Position numbers and translations under genes: made by a program. The notes under the pieces were generated by a model. The model did no database searches, was not told the origin of the DNA, and was given only the letters and a program-made list of their open reading frames with translations. This document shows positions 45,496 through 55,162 of a DNA stretch of 64,000 nucleotides, piece by piece. This DNA comes from Arcobacter sp. F155 (GTDB lineage: Bacteria; Campylobacterota; Campylobacteria; Campylobacterales; Arcobacteraceae). Positions within the stretch are counted from its first letter, which is position 1; each line of letters begins with the position of its first letter. The stretch spans positions 186,001 through 250,000 of the forward strand of contig NZ_PDJU01000002.1 of NCBI RefSeq assembly GCF_004116455.1. The letters run 5' to 3'.

Positions 45496-46281
45496 TCAAT
45501 TCCACTGGAATAATTTCTTTGCATTATTATCTAATACTTCTTCTAACCCCTTAGTTAATATATTTTTTGTCAATAAATCAATTGATTTTTTATAACTCCA
45601 AATATTTTCAAATCTAGTAAAAGGGCAATCACTTCCCCACAATAATTTTTCTTTTCCAATTATTGTTATAAGATCATTAATGAAATTATCAATTTTCAAA
45701 TCATTAAATCTATAGTTTGCAGACAACTTTACATAAATGTTAAAATCTCTCTTTAGTAGTGATATAAATTCTTCGCTATATTCTAATTTTTTTGGTCTAG
45801 CAAAATGGTCTAATACTATCTTTAGGTTAAAATTATTAAAACTTGTAAATAGTTTACAAATATCATCTTCATTTGCATGAATTTCAAGATGCCAATTTAA
45901 TTGATTTAATATATAAAAAAGGTCTTGATATTTTTTTAGCCTAAAGTTTGGTAATTTTTTCCCAATTAAATTAAACCTAATTCCTTTTATCCCCAAATTA
46001 TTATAACTAATCAGTAAAAGTTTCAAATTTTCATACGTGTCAAAATCATCTAAAACTATGACACCTCTATATTTTTTTGGATTTTTACTCACCGTTTTAA
46101 CAAGGAGACTATTGTCATTTCCAAGAAAACTCGGCTGAACTAAAACTGCTTTCTTAATATTATGATTTTTCATTGTTTTTTCTAAATCACTTTGAGTAAA
46201 GAGATATTTAGGAGTATATCTCTTTACCTCATTTGAAAAATCTAAACTATCCCAAATATGGGTATGCGTATCTATTTTCAT
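45496..46281 (-). CDS. Amidohydrolase family 2 protein (lactonase/dicarboxylate hydrolase-like)
   Basis: The protein has 261 residues from the ATG at 46281, one base after the dctM stop. It is a TIM-barrel metal hydrolase: DTHTHIWDS at the start (HxH), EIHANEDD (His), VLDHFARPKKLEY (His) and LLWGSDCPFTR (catalytic Asp). This COG3618-type group includes 2-pyrone-4,6-dicarboxylate hydrolase and sugar lactonases. It probably hydrolyses a lactone or ring compound imported by the TRAP system; the substrate is not determinable. Confidence 0.8.
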   Translation of the reverse strand: MKIDTHTHIWDSLDFSNEVKRYTPKYLFTQSDLEKTMKNHNIKKAVLVQPSFLGNDNSLLVKTVSKNPKKYRGVIVLDDFDTYENLKLLLISYNNLGIKGIRFNLIGKKLPNFRLKKYQDLFYILNQLNWHLEIHANEDDICKLFTSFNNFNLKIVLDHFARPKKLEYSEEFISLLKRDFNIYVKLSANYRFNDLKIDNFINDLITIIGKEKLLWGSDCPFTRFENIWSYKKSIDLLTKNILTKGLEEVLDNNAKKLFQWN

Positions 46282-46282
46282 C

Positions 46283-47533
46283 TTACTTAAACCATATTGA
46301 TAACCAAGGTACAAAAGTAACAATCCCTAAAACAATAAACATTGTTAAAATATACCATTTAGAATATGACATCACTTTATTAACCTTTAGACTTGTAGTT
46401 GAACAAACAGTTAATAATACAGATGCAACAGGTGGTGTTTGTTGACCAATACCTAAATTTAAACATACAATAACACCAAAATGAATTGGATCGATTCCTA
46501 TCATTGTAGCAATGGGTAAAAGAATTGGAACAACAATAATAATTGCTGCAGATGCATGTAAAAACATTCCTAGTAATAATAAAAATATATTTAATACTAA
46601 AATTAAGATAATTGGACTATCTACTAAAGCTGATAATGACATTGCAATTTCTTGAGGCAATTGTTCATTTGCCAAAAACTGTCCAATAATGGATGAGCCA
46701 GCTACAATCATCATTACAATTGAAGTTTGTTTAACTGTATTCGTAAAAGCTATTTTTAGGTTATTAAAAAGATTTTTCTTATCTTGAAATAAAAAGAAAG
46801 CACTTAAAAATACACCTAGTGCAGCAGCTTCAGTTGGAGTAATAAGTCCCATAATTAATGAACCTACTACAATTATAGGAATCATAAGAGGGAAAAAAGC
46901 AATGGTAAGTGCTTTTATAACTTCAGTAATACTAAACTTATGATCTTTTGGATAGTTATTTTTCTTTGCAAAAATATAGTTTGTAACCATAAACGCAATA
47001 CCCAATAGAATTCCTGGAAAAATACCTGCAATAAACAAGTCTTTTATAGAAGAATTTGTACTTACTCCATATAAAACCATTGGAATTGATGGGGGAATTA
47101 TAATGCCAAGTGTTGCACTTGATGCTGTTACACTAGCTGCAAACTCAGCTGGATAGCCTTTCTTTTTCATTTGAGGTACAAAAACTTTACTCATAACTGC
47201 TGCATCAGCAACAGCAGAACCACTCATTTCTGCCATAAACATAGAAGTAGTTACATTAACATGAGCAAGTCCACCTCGAATCCATCCTACAAGTGATGAA
47301 GCTAAATCAATCATTGCTTTTGAAATATTTGATAAACTCATTATCTCACCCATTAAAATAAACATAGGGATAGCTAAAAGAACAATGCTATTTGTTCCTG
47401 AAAACATTTGTATAGGAACTGTAATTAAATCAATCCCTTCAATATACATTGCAACTGATGCAGTAATCATTAAAGCAAAACCAATAGGACTACCTAGAAA
47501 AATAAGTACTAATAAAATGGCTATGATATACAT
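46283..47533 (-). CDS. dctM: TRAP transporter large permease DctM (element copy)
   Basis: The protein has 416 residues and about twelve helices. Family segments: AIPMFILMGEIMSLSN, AEMSGSAVADAAVMSKVF, ATLGIIIPPSIPMVLYG, TPTEAAALG and GIGQQTPPVASVLL. The GQQTPPVA loop differs from GMVSPPVGLN in the host DctM, consistent with a different subfamily and substrate. Its start overlaps dctQ by 13 bases. Confidence 0.92.
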   Translation of the reverse strand: MYIIAILLVLIFLGSPIGFALMITASVAMYIEGIDLITVPIQMFSGTNSIVLLAIPMFILMGEIMSLSNISKAMIDLASSLVGWIRGGLAHVNVTTSMFMAEMSGSAVADAAVMSKVFVPQMKKKGYPAEFAASVTASSATLGIIIPPSIPMVLYGVSTNSSIKDLFIAGIFPGILLGIAFMVTNYIFAKKNNYPKDHKFSITEVIKALTIAFFPLMIPIIVVGSLIMGLITPTEAAALGVFLSAFFLFQDKKNLFNNLKIAFTNTVKQTSIVMMIVAGSSIIGQFLANEQLPQEIAMSLSALVDSPIILILVLNIFLLLLGMFLHASAAIIIVVPILLPIATMIGIDPIHFGVIVCLNLGIGQQTPPVASVLLTVCSTTSLKVNKVMSYSKWYILTMFIVLGIVTFVPWLSIWFK

Positions 47534-48063
47534 TTGTACTCCTTATAAATATTTATAGACAAGGCAATTATTAATATAAAAGATGCAATAGGAAAAATCA
47601 TCATAAATACACCTTGATAAATATCAATAGTTTCTATATATGTTGAACCATCAATATCAATCATTTTTATTGAAAAATAAAAAAGCAGTGCAAAAAATAT
47701 AATCGACATAATAGTTGGAATCATTTGAAATAGATTTTTTAACTTTGTAGGTAGACTATCAACTAATAAATCAAATTTTATATGAAGATTTTCTCTCTCT
47801 GCTAAATAAGCACCTAAGAAACTAAGCCATACTAATAGATATCCTGGGATTTCATCCGTAGTAGCACTTAAGGTATCAAAATATATTGTAAAAAACTCAT
47901 AAATTGTATTTGCAATTACAAACTCTTCTAAATAAATTCCTAAAAAATCAATAACTACATATCTATAAAAAACAGCAAAAATTAGCATTGAAGTTGCACA
48001 CAATAAAATGATACTAGCTAAGATAAGAATAATCTTATCTAGCTTTTTTGTAAAAGAAGTCAT
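47521..48063 (-). CDS. dctQ: TRAP transporter small permease DctQ (element copy)
   Basis: The protein has 180 residues with four helices; YLLVWLSFLGAYLAERENLHIKF is the family signature region (first part). A periplasmic loop between helices 1 and 2 (about 40-75) is longer than in the host DctQ. It starts two bases after dctP and overlaps dctM, so the three are co-translated. Confidence 0.85.
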   Translation of the reverse strand: MTSFTKKLDKIILILASIILLCATSMLIFAVFYRYVVIDFLGIYLEEFVIANTIYEFFTIYFDTLSATTDEIPGYLLVWLSFLGAYLAERENLHIKFDLLVDSLPTKLKNLFQMIPTIMSIIFFALLFYFSIKMIDIDGSTYIETIDIYQGVFMMIFPIASFILIIALSINIYKEYKCIS

Positions 48064-48065
48064 AA

Positions 48066-49031
48066 CTACTCCTTAGTTTTTTCAATAATATCTAACCAAT
48101 CTCTACCGTACCTCTTCTCATAATTAGTATATAATCTAGTAACTTTTTCTTTGAAAGAACCAATATCAACATTGTTGATTTGAACTTTACTTTTCATATC
48201 TTCAAAATATTTTGCTTCAAGAACTGCTGCCTCATCATATTGTGTAGCAGTAATATCTTTACCAACTTTTTCAAATATCTCTTGATCTTCTTTAGACAAA
48301 GAGTCAAAGAATTTTTTTGATACTAATAAGAAACTTGGTGTATAAACATGATTTGTAATACTTAAATGTTTAAGTACTTCATAATGTTTTTGTCCATAAA
48401 AACCATATGTAGCAGCTTCTACACCATCAACAACCCCTGTTTGAAGTGCTGTGAAAGTCTCTTTCCATGCAACCTTTTGAGGTGTCGCCCCCATCTTTCT
48501 AAATACATCTTGTCTAAATTTTCCACCTGAAATTCTAATTTTTAATCCTCTTAAATCTTTTGGTGTATTAATAGCTCTTTTCGAATTCATGATATGTCTA
48601 AATCCATTTTCATAAATACCTAAAACCTTAATAGTTTTGTTATCCTTTTCAATAGTATTTTTAATCTCATTATAAAGACCTGCATTCATTGCTCTTTGAA
48701 CATGTGCCCTATCATTAAATAACCAAGGTAAATCAAAAATACCTAGTTTCTTATCAAGTTTAAGTACCCCTGAAGCAACTACAATCATTTCTAAAGATCC
48801 AGCCTTTAGATTTGTAATTAAAGCTTTCTCTTTCCCTAACTGTGCACTTGGATAAAGTTTAAAATCATAAGCTTTCTTAACTTTTGAATTTACTCCCTCT
48901 GCAAAATTTTTTCCTTGATAATATAATGGTGCTAAAGCAGATACATGAGAAGCTATTCTTACCTCTTGTGCATTTAATAAGCTAGCTCCTAGCAAAATTA
49001 ATGGAAAAACTGGTTTTAAAATCCTAGTCAT
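48066..49031 (-). CDS. dctP: TRAP transporter substrate-binding protein DctP (element copy)
   Basis: The protein has 321 residues from the ATG at 49031 (AAGGA seven bases upstream; the frame opens at TTG 49037). A Sec signal peptide ends near ASLLNAQ, with no lipobox, so it is a free periplasmic receptor, unlike the host lipoprotein. Ligand-site elements: GLKIRISGGK (Arg), GATPQKVAWKETFTALQTG and VVDGVEAATYGF. The change from QEN to VEA suggests a different ligand from the host DctP. First gene of a seven-gene run extending to the response regulator at 42677. Confidence 0.88.
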   Translation of the reverse strand: MTRILKPVFPLILLGASLLNAQEVRIASHVSALAPLYYQGKNFAEGVNSKVKKAYDFKLYPSAQLGKEKALITNLKAGSLEMIVVASGVLKLDKKLGIFDLPWLFNDRAHVQRAMNAGLYNEIKNTIEKDNKTIKVLGIYENGFRHIMNSKRAINTPKDLRGLKIRISGGKFRQDVFRKMGATPQKVAWKETFTALQTGVVDGVEAATYGFYGQKHYEVLKHLSITNHVYTPSFLLVSKKFFDSLSKEDQEIFEKVGKDITATQYDEAAVLEAKYFEDMKSKVQINNVDIGSFKEKVTRLYTNYEKRYGRDWLDIIEKTKE

Positions 49032-49037
49032 AATCAA

Positions 49038-49595
49038 TCCTTTTTTTTAAATTTATTAATTGTGACGTACGAAAATTTTGATATTATTGGTAAAAAGTTG
49101 GGAAAATATTGGGATTAGAATATTTTTATGCAATTTATGATTCATTCTAAAGATTAAGAGTCTTCGTGAAATTTAGTAACTAATTTTTTAATAAAGAAGG
49201 ATTAAACTTAATATGTAAAGATTCTTCTAAATCATTTCATATATTTAATACAAACTTTTAAAGAAAATAATACAAATAACTTTCTAGCTAAAATTAGTGT
49301 CTACTAAGAACCTAGTAGTTATTTTTAATTAATTAAATTTATTAAAATTAAGAGACATGTAAAAGTTTGAATAAAAAGGTTAATACTTCAACTTTAGTTC
49401 ATTTATGATGATTATTAAAAATAGTGTTATAAAATAATCTAGCCCATAAAGAGTACTCTATCAGTAGTTAATAGTCTGAAAATGGAAATAAAGTCTATTT
49501 ATTGATTGTTAAAGTTTAAATCATGTTTACTATATTCAGTCTCTAGAATAGTAACCTATGTTATTATTAATAAAATATAATAGATAGGTGTTTAT
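49038..49595. other. Intergenic region between divergent genes
   Basis: No gene, RNA or clear repeat seen in about 560 AT-rich bases. A TATAAT-like AATATAATAG near 49575 could serve the plus-strand gene at 49596. The minus-strand side should hold the TRAP operon promoter and the response regulator's binding site, but I see no obvious palindrome. Confidence 0.4.
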
Positions 49596-50240
49596 ATGGA
49601 AGTATTATTACCTTATGTGGGGAAGATTCTCATCGGCTCAATAATATTAATTTCAATCTTATTAGTTTTTATTTACCAAAGTAAATTAGAAAAATTAAAA
49701 AGATTTACAACGATATGTCTTATTGGTTTTTTTTCATGGGGTCTTGGAAAAGATGTAAATACGAAAATTATAATGTTTATAGTCATCACAGGTTTTGTTC
49801 TTTATATATGGAATAAAATGGATAAAGAAAAAGATAATAATATGAAGAAACTTCTTAAATATATTGATAATATAAATGCTTATGGGAAATATCTTGAATT
49901 AAATCCTTTAGAAATTGAAGAAATAAGGCATTCATCTAAATTACCATTTAAAAAAGAAAATTTTATAATAGATTCATTAATTTACATTAGAGTAGTAGAA
50001 AAGGAATTTCAAACATTGATTCTTAATTCAATTCCTCTTCTTGCTTATTTTAGAGATGATGTCCCTGAAGATGGCTATATTTCTAATATATCAAAAATTA
50101 TAAAAGATAACAATAATAGAAACTCAACTATTGAGGATTTATTAAATAAACCAGATGAAGATAATTTTCCAATTGATATATATAATAAATGTAATGAAGA
50201 ATCTAAAAGAATCTTAAAATTGTTACAAGCATCTTGTTAA
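49596..50240 (+). CDS. Hypothetical protein with N-terminal membrane helices
   Basis: The protein has 214 residues. Hydrophobic helices at about 8-27 and 35-73 (two or three passes) are followed by a soluble, charged helical domain of about 140 residues (LEEIRH-type helices, FRDDVPEDGY near 150). No family recognised. Ribosome site AGGTG lies close before the ATG. It stands alone between the TRAP operon and the LysE gene, with nothing nearby to suggest a job. Confidence 0.6.
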   Translation: MEVLLPYVGKILIGSIILISILLVFIYQSKLEKLKRFTTICLIGFFSWGLGKDVNTKIIMFIVITGFVLYIWNKMDKEKDNNMKKLLKYIDNINAYGKYLELNPLEIEEIRHSSKLPFKKENFIIDSLIYIRVVEKEFQTLILNSIPLLAYFRDDVPEDGYISNISKIIKDNNNRNSTIEDLLNKPDEDNFPIDIYNKCNEESKRILKLLQASC

Positions 50241-50389
50241 AAAACTTTATATGGGAATTTAAATACAACTAAGTAGTAAAATGACTCAATCTGAATGGAA
50301 ATGTAGTATATTCTTTAAGTGTAAAGTAGATTAGATGATAATTAAAATAAAAGAATTTGGATAAAATTTAAATTAAATAAGGAAAGCCA

Positions 50390-51004
50390 ATGTCATTAAT
50401 TGATATGTTAACATTTTCTGGAGCAATGTTTTTATTTGCACTTAGTCCTGGACCTGGATTATTTGCAATTATTTCAAATGCTCTATCTTCAGGTTTAAAA
50501 AACACTTCTTTTTTAGTAATTGGAATGGTTATTGGTGATATAGTTTTTTTACTTTTAGCTATTTTTGGATTGAGCGCAATAGCTTCAATATTAGGTGATT
50601 TTTTTATTATTGTAAAATATATTGGAGGTATGTACCTATTATATTTAGGATATAAAATAATAACTACAAAAGAAGAAGAAACAAATATAAAAGAAATAAA
50701 AAGTTTACCGTGGAAGAAAAACTTTATTGCAGGTCTATTAATAACACTAAGTAATCCAAAGGTTATTTTCTTTTATTTAGGTTTTCTACCTACTTTTATA
50801 AATTTAGAGACATTGACTATTTCTGATATTGTTATTGTTACGACTCTTGTTACAATAGTACTTAGTGTAGTACTTATAGCTTATGCATATAGTGCAAATA
50901 GTGCAAAAAAACTATTTAAAAGTAAAAGTGCTAAAAGAAAAATTAATATTGTAGCTGGAAGTGTAATGATAACAGCTGGTGGAGTATTAATTGCAAAACC
51001 ATAA
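50390..51004 (+). CDS. LysE/RhtB family amino-acid exporter
   Basis: The protein has 204 residues with six helices and the family signature FALSPGPGLFAIISNALSSG at residues 16-35, then GMVIGDIVFLLLA, YIGGMYLLYLGYKII and ITLSNPKVIFFYLGFLP. Family members expel amino acids or related compounds by H+ exchange. Ribosome site AAGGAAA. Together with the EamA and AraC genes downstream it forms an export-minded cargo block; the substrate is unknown. Confidence 0.88.
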   Translation: MSLIDMLTFSGAMFLFALSPGPGLFAIISNALSSGLKNTSFLVIGMVIGDIVFLLLAIFGLSAIASILGDFFIIVKYIGGMYLLYLGYKIITTKEEETNIKEIKSLPWKKNFIAGLLITLSNPKVIFFYLGFLPTFINLETLTISDIVIVTTLVTIVLSVVLIAYAYSANSAKKLFKSKSAKRKINIVAGSVMITAGGVLIAKP

Positions 51005-51047
51005 GTTCTCCACCAGAATTTAAGTTAATTCACATTTTAATATATTG

Positions 51048-51611
51048 TTATGCTTTTGTAATATTTTGTATTTGTTCTTTTATTGCAGATATTTTTTGAT
51101 TCAGCTCTACTATCTTTTCATTTATCTGATTCGCTTGATGTGGATTGTCTGTAAAATTCAACTTTTTCATTAGCGATGCAACTTTACTTTCATACTCTCT
51201 TAGTTTTTTATATAATTTTTGAAGTTGTGTTGCAGGACTATTAGCAGCCTGATAACCTTTTGTTTTTGCATCTGTTGAAATATCAAGGAAAATGCCATTT
51301 TCTTCTTGTTTTTCCTCTTCTTTTTGTAGATTATTTATTGTAGCATTGATATAGTTTGTATCCTCTTCCTTTGCTATTAAAGCACCTTGATAAGAGATAA
51401 AAGAATTTTTAAAATATTTATTTTGCATATTATAAACTTCTTTATCCAATGCAATAACTTCATCTTTTATTATTAGTGCAATTTTATTCTCATCTTTTTT
51501 TATACCAATTGCTTTTTCGAGAAGCTCTTTTCTAATCTCTATTCTTTTTTCTCTATTTTTCTTTTGTAGTTCATTTATGTAGCTATTTTTAGTATTATAA
51601 GATATTGTCAT
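51048..51611 (-). CDS. Coiled-coil protein, paralogue A (FlxA-like tail)
   Basis: The protein has 187 residues, soluble, no signal. The C-terminal about 60 residues (LQKLYKKLREYESKVASLMK and on, ending in AIKEQIQNIT) form a coiled coil matching the tail of the gene at 53688. The N-terminal 115 residues are charged and helical with no known domain. FlxA-like and related helical proteins share such tails; the function is unknown. It lies between the LysE and AraC genes on the opposite strand. Confidence 0.6.
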   Translation of the reverse strand: MTISYNTKNSYINELQKKNREKRIEIRKELLEKAIGIKKDENKIALIIKDEVIALDKEVYNMQNKYFKNSFISYQGALIAKEEDTNYINATINNLQKEEEKQEENGIFLDISTDAKTKGYQAANSPATQLQKLYKKLREYESKVASLMKKLNFTDNPHQANQINEKIVELNQKISAIKEQIQNITKA

Positions 51612-51830
51612 AATAAACCTTTTTTAACATATAATAATTAGTTTATACATATATAATATCTAACATTAGATTCATTAATAATTATAGTACAGTGAGTTTT
51701 ATATTTATTTTAAAACCTACTAACAGTAAATATGAAAAATAGTTTAGGATTAATCATTTAAAAATTTCTATAAAAAGATGCCAATATAGAAAATATATAA
51801 CCAGTTCTTTTAATAAAATTTTTCTCTTTA

Positions 51831-52649
51831 GTGTATAATAATAAAATGAATAAATTATTGAATAATATTCTTTTCACTAATGTAAAAGAATCTAATAAAA
51901 ATTTTAGTATGCATTTCCATGATACTTATTCTATAGGTATTACACATCAAGGTTTATATAAATCTAGAAATAAGAATAATACATTTGACTTTTATGCAAA
52001 CTCTACAAGAGTAAACAATCCATATGAACTTCATGGAGGTATATCACAAAATTGGTTTAACCATTATTTTTATCCTTCTGTTGAATTGATGAGTGAAATT
52101 TATTTTGAGATTTTTTATGAGAAGAAAGAGCCTATATTTGAAAAGCATATTATTAATGATTTACTTTTATATTCAAAATTAAGAGATGTCTTTGAATCTG
52201 TAATATATAAAAAAGATTATATTGAATTAGAAACATACTGTATCGATGCCTTGTCTTATTTAATTAAAAATTATACAGTAGTTGGAAAACAGTTAGATAG
52301 TCATTTCAACAATAATATAGTTATTTCTAAAAGCATAGAATTGATAAACGATACTTTATACAACTCCCCAAGTTTAGATGAACTATCAACTAATATAGGA
52401 TTGAGTAAATATCATTTTATACGAATATTTAAAGAAGAAATTGGATTAACTCCTCATCAATATATAATAAATAAAAAAGTTGAAAATGCAAGAAAGCTAA
52501 TAGAGAAAGGTTACAGTATAATTGAGGCATCAATTGAGTCTGGATTTAATGACCAATCTCACTTTAATAGAAACTTCAAACGAATCTTTGATTTTTCTCC
52601 TACATGGATAAACAAAAACCGCAACTTTATTCTATACAATAATTACTAA
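51831..52649 (+). CDS. AraC family transcriptional regulator (element copy)
   Basis: The protein has 272 residues from GTG 51831, or 267 from ATG 51846. An N-terminal cupin-like effector domain (MHFHDTYSIGITHQG, NNPYELHGG) is followed by two helix-turn-helix motifs (LDELSTNIGLSKYHFIRIFK; IIEASIESGFNDQSHFNRNFKR, first part) near residues 180-260. It is followed 39 bases later by an EamA exporter, its likely target. A related regulator sits beside AzlCD at 59553, so the two share a theme of controlling small-molecule export. Confidence 0.85.
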   Translation: MYNNKMNKLLNNILFTNVKESNKNFSMHFHDTYSIGITHQGLYKSRNKNNTFDFYANSTRVNNPYELHGGISQNWFNHYFYPSVELMSEIYFEIFYEKKEPIFEKHIINDLLLYSKLRDVFESVIYKKDYIELETYCIDALSYLIKNYTVVGKQLDSHFNNNIVISKSIELINDTLYNSPSLDELSTNIGLSKYHFIRIFKEEIGLTPHQYIINKKVENARKLIEKGYSIIEASIESGFNDQSHFNRNFKRIFDFSPTWINKNRNFILYNNY

Positions 52650-52688
52650 CATTAGATAAACTTCTTTTATTAATTAAAAAGAGGCTTT

Positions 52689-53582
52689 ATGACTACAACA
52701 AACAAAAACTTATTTTATTTTTTACTTTTTTTAGCAATGATAGGATGGGGAGCTTCTTGGGTAAATATAAAGGTATTAAGTAATTATCTTAACGAGTTTG
52801 AAACCATGTTTTTTAGGTTTTTCATAACTGCAATAACAATGGTTCCAATTATAATATTTCTCAAAAAATCATTCAGAATAGATTTTAAAAGTTTTATATG
52901 GGTTTTCCTTACATCTATTACATTAATAGGATATATGAAGTATTTTTATTTAGGAACAAAATATGGTACTGCAAGTCTTGGAGGAGCTTTTGTAACAAGT
53001 CTAATTCCCATAATTACTTTTTTAATATTAGCTATTTTAGGAACAAAGAAAATTACAAAAAAAGATCTGATTGCTTTATCCTTAGGAGCAATAGGTGTTA
53101 TGACCATGTTAGATATTTGGTCTTTTAATCTTGAAGAAGTATTAGTAATACAAAATCTTTACTTTATTTTAGCAGCACTTCTTTGGGCTATAGTAACAAT
53201 ATTAAGCTCTAAGGCATCTAATATTTCGCCAATTGTATTTACATTTTATCTGTATATGGTAATTTGTATTCTAAATATATTTTTCTTTGTAGATTTGGTA
53301 AGTATAGACTATTCATCTTTAGATTCAATATTTTGGGTTAATATGTTAGTTTTATCGATAGGTGCATCAACTTTCTCAAATACCATTTATTTCTTAGGGA
53401 TTGAAAAATTAGGTGCAAGTGAAGTAAGTTCATTTATATTTTTAGTTCCTTTTGCAGCAATAACTCTAAGTGGAATATTTTTAAATGAAGTAATTACTCC
53501 TTCAATTATTTTAGGAACTTTTTTAACAATTATTGCTGTAAAAATATTAAATAATATAAAATTTCCAAAAAAACATAAATAG
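52689..53582 (+). CDS. EamA/DMT family transporter
   Basis: The protein has 297 residues and ten helices, two EamA repeats. The start MIGWGASWVNIKVLSNYL and the family segment in the second repeat (IEKLGASEVSSFIFLVPFAA) are clear. DMT proteins usually export amino acids, metabolites or drugs. Ribosome site AAAGAGG before the ATG. Probably regulated by the adjacent AraC protein; the ligand is unknown. Confidence 0.88.
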   Translation: MTTTNKNLFYFLLFLAMIGWGASWVNIKVLSNYLNEFETMFFRFFITAITMVPIIIFLKKSFRIDFKSFIWVFLTSITLIGYMKYFYLGTKYGTASLGGAFVTSLIPIITFLILAILGTKKITKKDLIALSLGAIGVMTMLDIWSFNLEEVLVIQNLYFILAALLWAIVTILSSKASNISPIVFTFYLYMVICILNIFFFVDLVSIDYSSLDSIFWVNMLVLSIGASTFSNTIYFLGIEKLGASEVSSFIFLVPFAAITLSGIFLNEVITPSIILGTFLTIIAVKILNNIKFPKKHK

Positions 53583-53687
53583 AATTAATATATAAAAAAG
53601 TTTGTTCATAATAAATAATATTAATTTAAACAAAAAAATTGTTCTTTATATATATGATTAAAAAACAAACGTCTACTATAAAAATTT

Positions 53688-54146
53688 TTATTTAGATCTA
53701 GATTTTTCTAAAACTTTTTGAATTTGTTCATTAATAGTACTTACTTGTGCACTTAATCCTGAAACTTTTTCCATAAGTACTTTTATTTCTTCTTCACTTG
53801 CCTCTGCCATTTTTGACATAAACTGAGCTATTTGTTTTTGTAGTTCTTGTTGTTTTTTATATAACATTTCAAGAGATCCTAATTCATCAGAAGATTCACT
53901 TTTTTTTACTCTTTTCTTATCATTTTTTATATTTTCTTCTGTTTCATTAATTTCATTTTTTAATTTAAAAAAATTTTCTGTTGAAACATTTTCAATACTA
54001 TTAGTCGGAATAATAAGCAAATTATTAGAGCTACCGTTAGTGTGATTTTTTAATGTACTTTTTTCTACAGTATTTATTTCTTTACTTTCTATATTTTTAT
54101 TACTGAATAAATATATTTCTTGATTATTAGTAAAATTAATTTTCAT
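53688..54146 (-). CDS. Coiled-coil protein, paralogue B (FlxA-like tail)
   Basis: The protein has 152 residues, soluble. The C-terminal about 65 residues (LEMLYKKQQELQKQIAQFMS and on, ending NEQIQKVLEK) are a coiled coil that lines up with the tail of paralogue A at 51048. The N-terminal half is polar with low complexity and unlike the paralogue. Both copies lie on the minus strand and flank AraC-EamA. Function unknown. Confidence 0.6.
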   Translation of the reverse strand: MKINFTNNQEIYLFSNKNIESKEINTVEKSTLKNHTNGSSNNLLIIPTNSIENVSTENFFKLKNEINETEENIKNDKKRVKKSESSDELGSLEMLYKKQQELQKQIAQFMSKMAEASEEEIKVLMEKVSGLSAQVSTINEQIQKVLEKSRSK

Positions 54147-54572
54147 TGATTTCTCTTTTTTTTAGAAATTAATCTAATTTTTATAATTGTTTAATTTTAA
54201 CATTATTTAATTTAAAAGATAGAAATAATTTATTTTTTAGTTTTTCTCATTTTATAATTATTTTATTTCTATTTAAAATTTAAACTAATTCAAATCAAGT
54301 AAAGCCTTACCTTGAATATAAAGAGACAGTAAACTTCTAGAACACTCACCATATACAACTACTAAGCTTGAATTGATGCTCCATGTATCTACAATAGTAT
54401 AAATAATTTGTTTTTTGCTGGATGCATTATATTATCTGTATATACTATTGCTAGTAACTCAATTAAAATGATTTTTTTATACTCTTTATCTGTTCTTTTA
54501 GGGAAAACTACATTACTTTACAATCCTTCAAATATATGAGATAAATAGTAAGTTCAACACAAAGGATTTATT
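54147..54572. other. Intergenic region before the resolvase gene
   Basis: No intact gene. A 56-codon hydrophobic frame without a start (about 54373-54543, containing NNLFFAGCIILSVYTIA) looks like a decayed membrane-protein end. The resolvase's recombination (res) site would be expected in this gap, but I cannot define its subsites by eye. Confidence 0.4.
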
Positions 54573-55142
54573 ATGAATGTAGGTTATGCAAGAGTTTCAA
54601 CTTCTAGTCAAAATCTTGAGAATCAAATAGAGCAACTCAAAAGTGCTGGCTGTGAAAAGATCTTCTCAGAAAAAAGATCAGGAAAGAATGAAGCAGATCG
54701 TGAACAGTTTAATATTATGATGGATTTTGTAAGAGAAGGTGATGTACTTTATATTACAAAACTTGACAGGTTAGCACGGTCTGTAATAGATCTTCATAAT
54801 ATTGCAAAGTTTTTAGAGAGCAAGGATGTAAACTTAAAAGTATTACATCAAAATATTGATACAACATCTCCAGCAGGTAGACTATTATTTACTATGTTAG
54901 GTGCTATTGCAGAATTCGAACGTGATTTAATAAATGAACGTGTTAGGGAAGGAATTGAAGCTGCAAAGAAAAAAGGTGTTCATTTTGGTAGAAAAGCTAT
55001 TCTTAGTACTAAAGAAAAGAATATTATATACAAACAGCGTGAAAAAGGAAAATCTGTTGCATTCTTATCAAAGATTTTTCATGTAGCTCGTAATACAATC
55101 TATAGAGCGATTCAAGATGTAGCTAAAAAGAAGAGGTTATAA
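54573..55142 (+). CDS. Serine recombinase (resolvase/invertase family)
   Basis: The protein has 189 residues. Catalytic Ser9 in YARVSTSSQN, then KRSGKNEADREQF, ITKLDRLARSVIDL (catalytic Arg residues), GRLLFTMLGAIAEFERDLI (helix E) and a C-terminal helix-turn-helix (GKSVAFLSKIFHVARNTIYR). Length and order match Tn3-type resolvases and Pin-like invertases. It ends 21 bases before an attC site in the opposite orientation. It may resolve co-integrates or be left from a separate transposon. Confidence 0.9.
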   Translation: MNVGYARVSTSSQNLENQIEQLKSAGCEKIFSEKRSGKNEADREQFNIMMDFVREGDVLYITKLDRLARSVIDLHNIAKFLESKDVNLKVLHQNIDTTSPAGRLLFTMLGAIAEFERDLINERVREGIEAAKKKGVHFGRKAILSTKEKNIIYKQREKGKSVAFLSKIFHVARNTIYRAIQDVAKKKRL

Positions 55143-55162
55143 GAGTATTTTAACTATTTATG

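Noticed and set aside
54373-54543. Hydrophobic 56-codon frame as a gene
   Set aside because: No start codon or ribosome site and stops immediately upstream; treated as decayed sequence.
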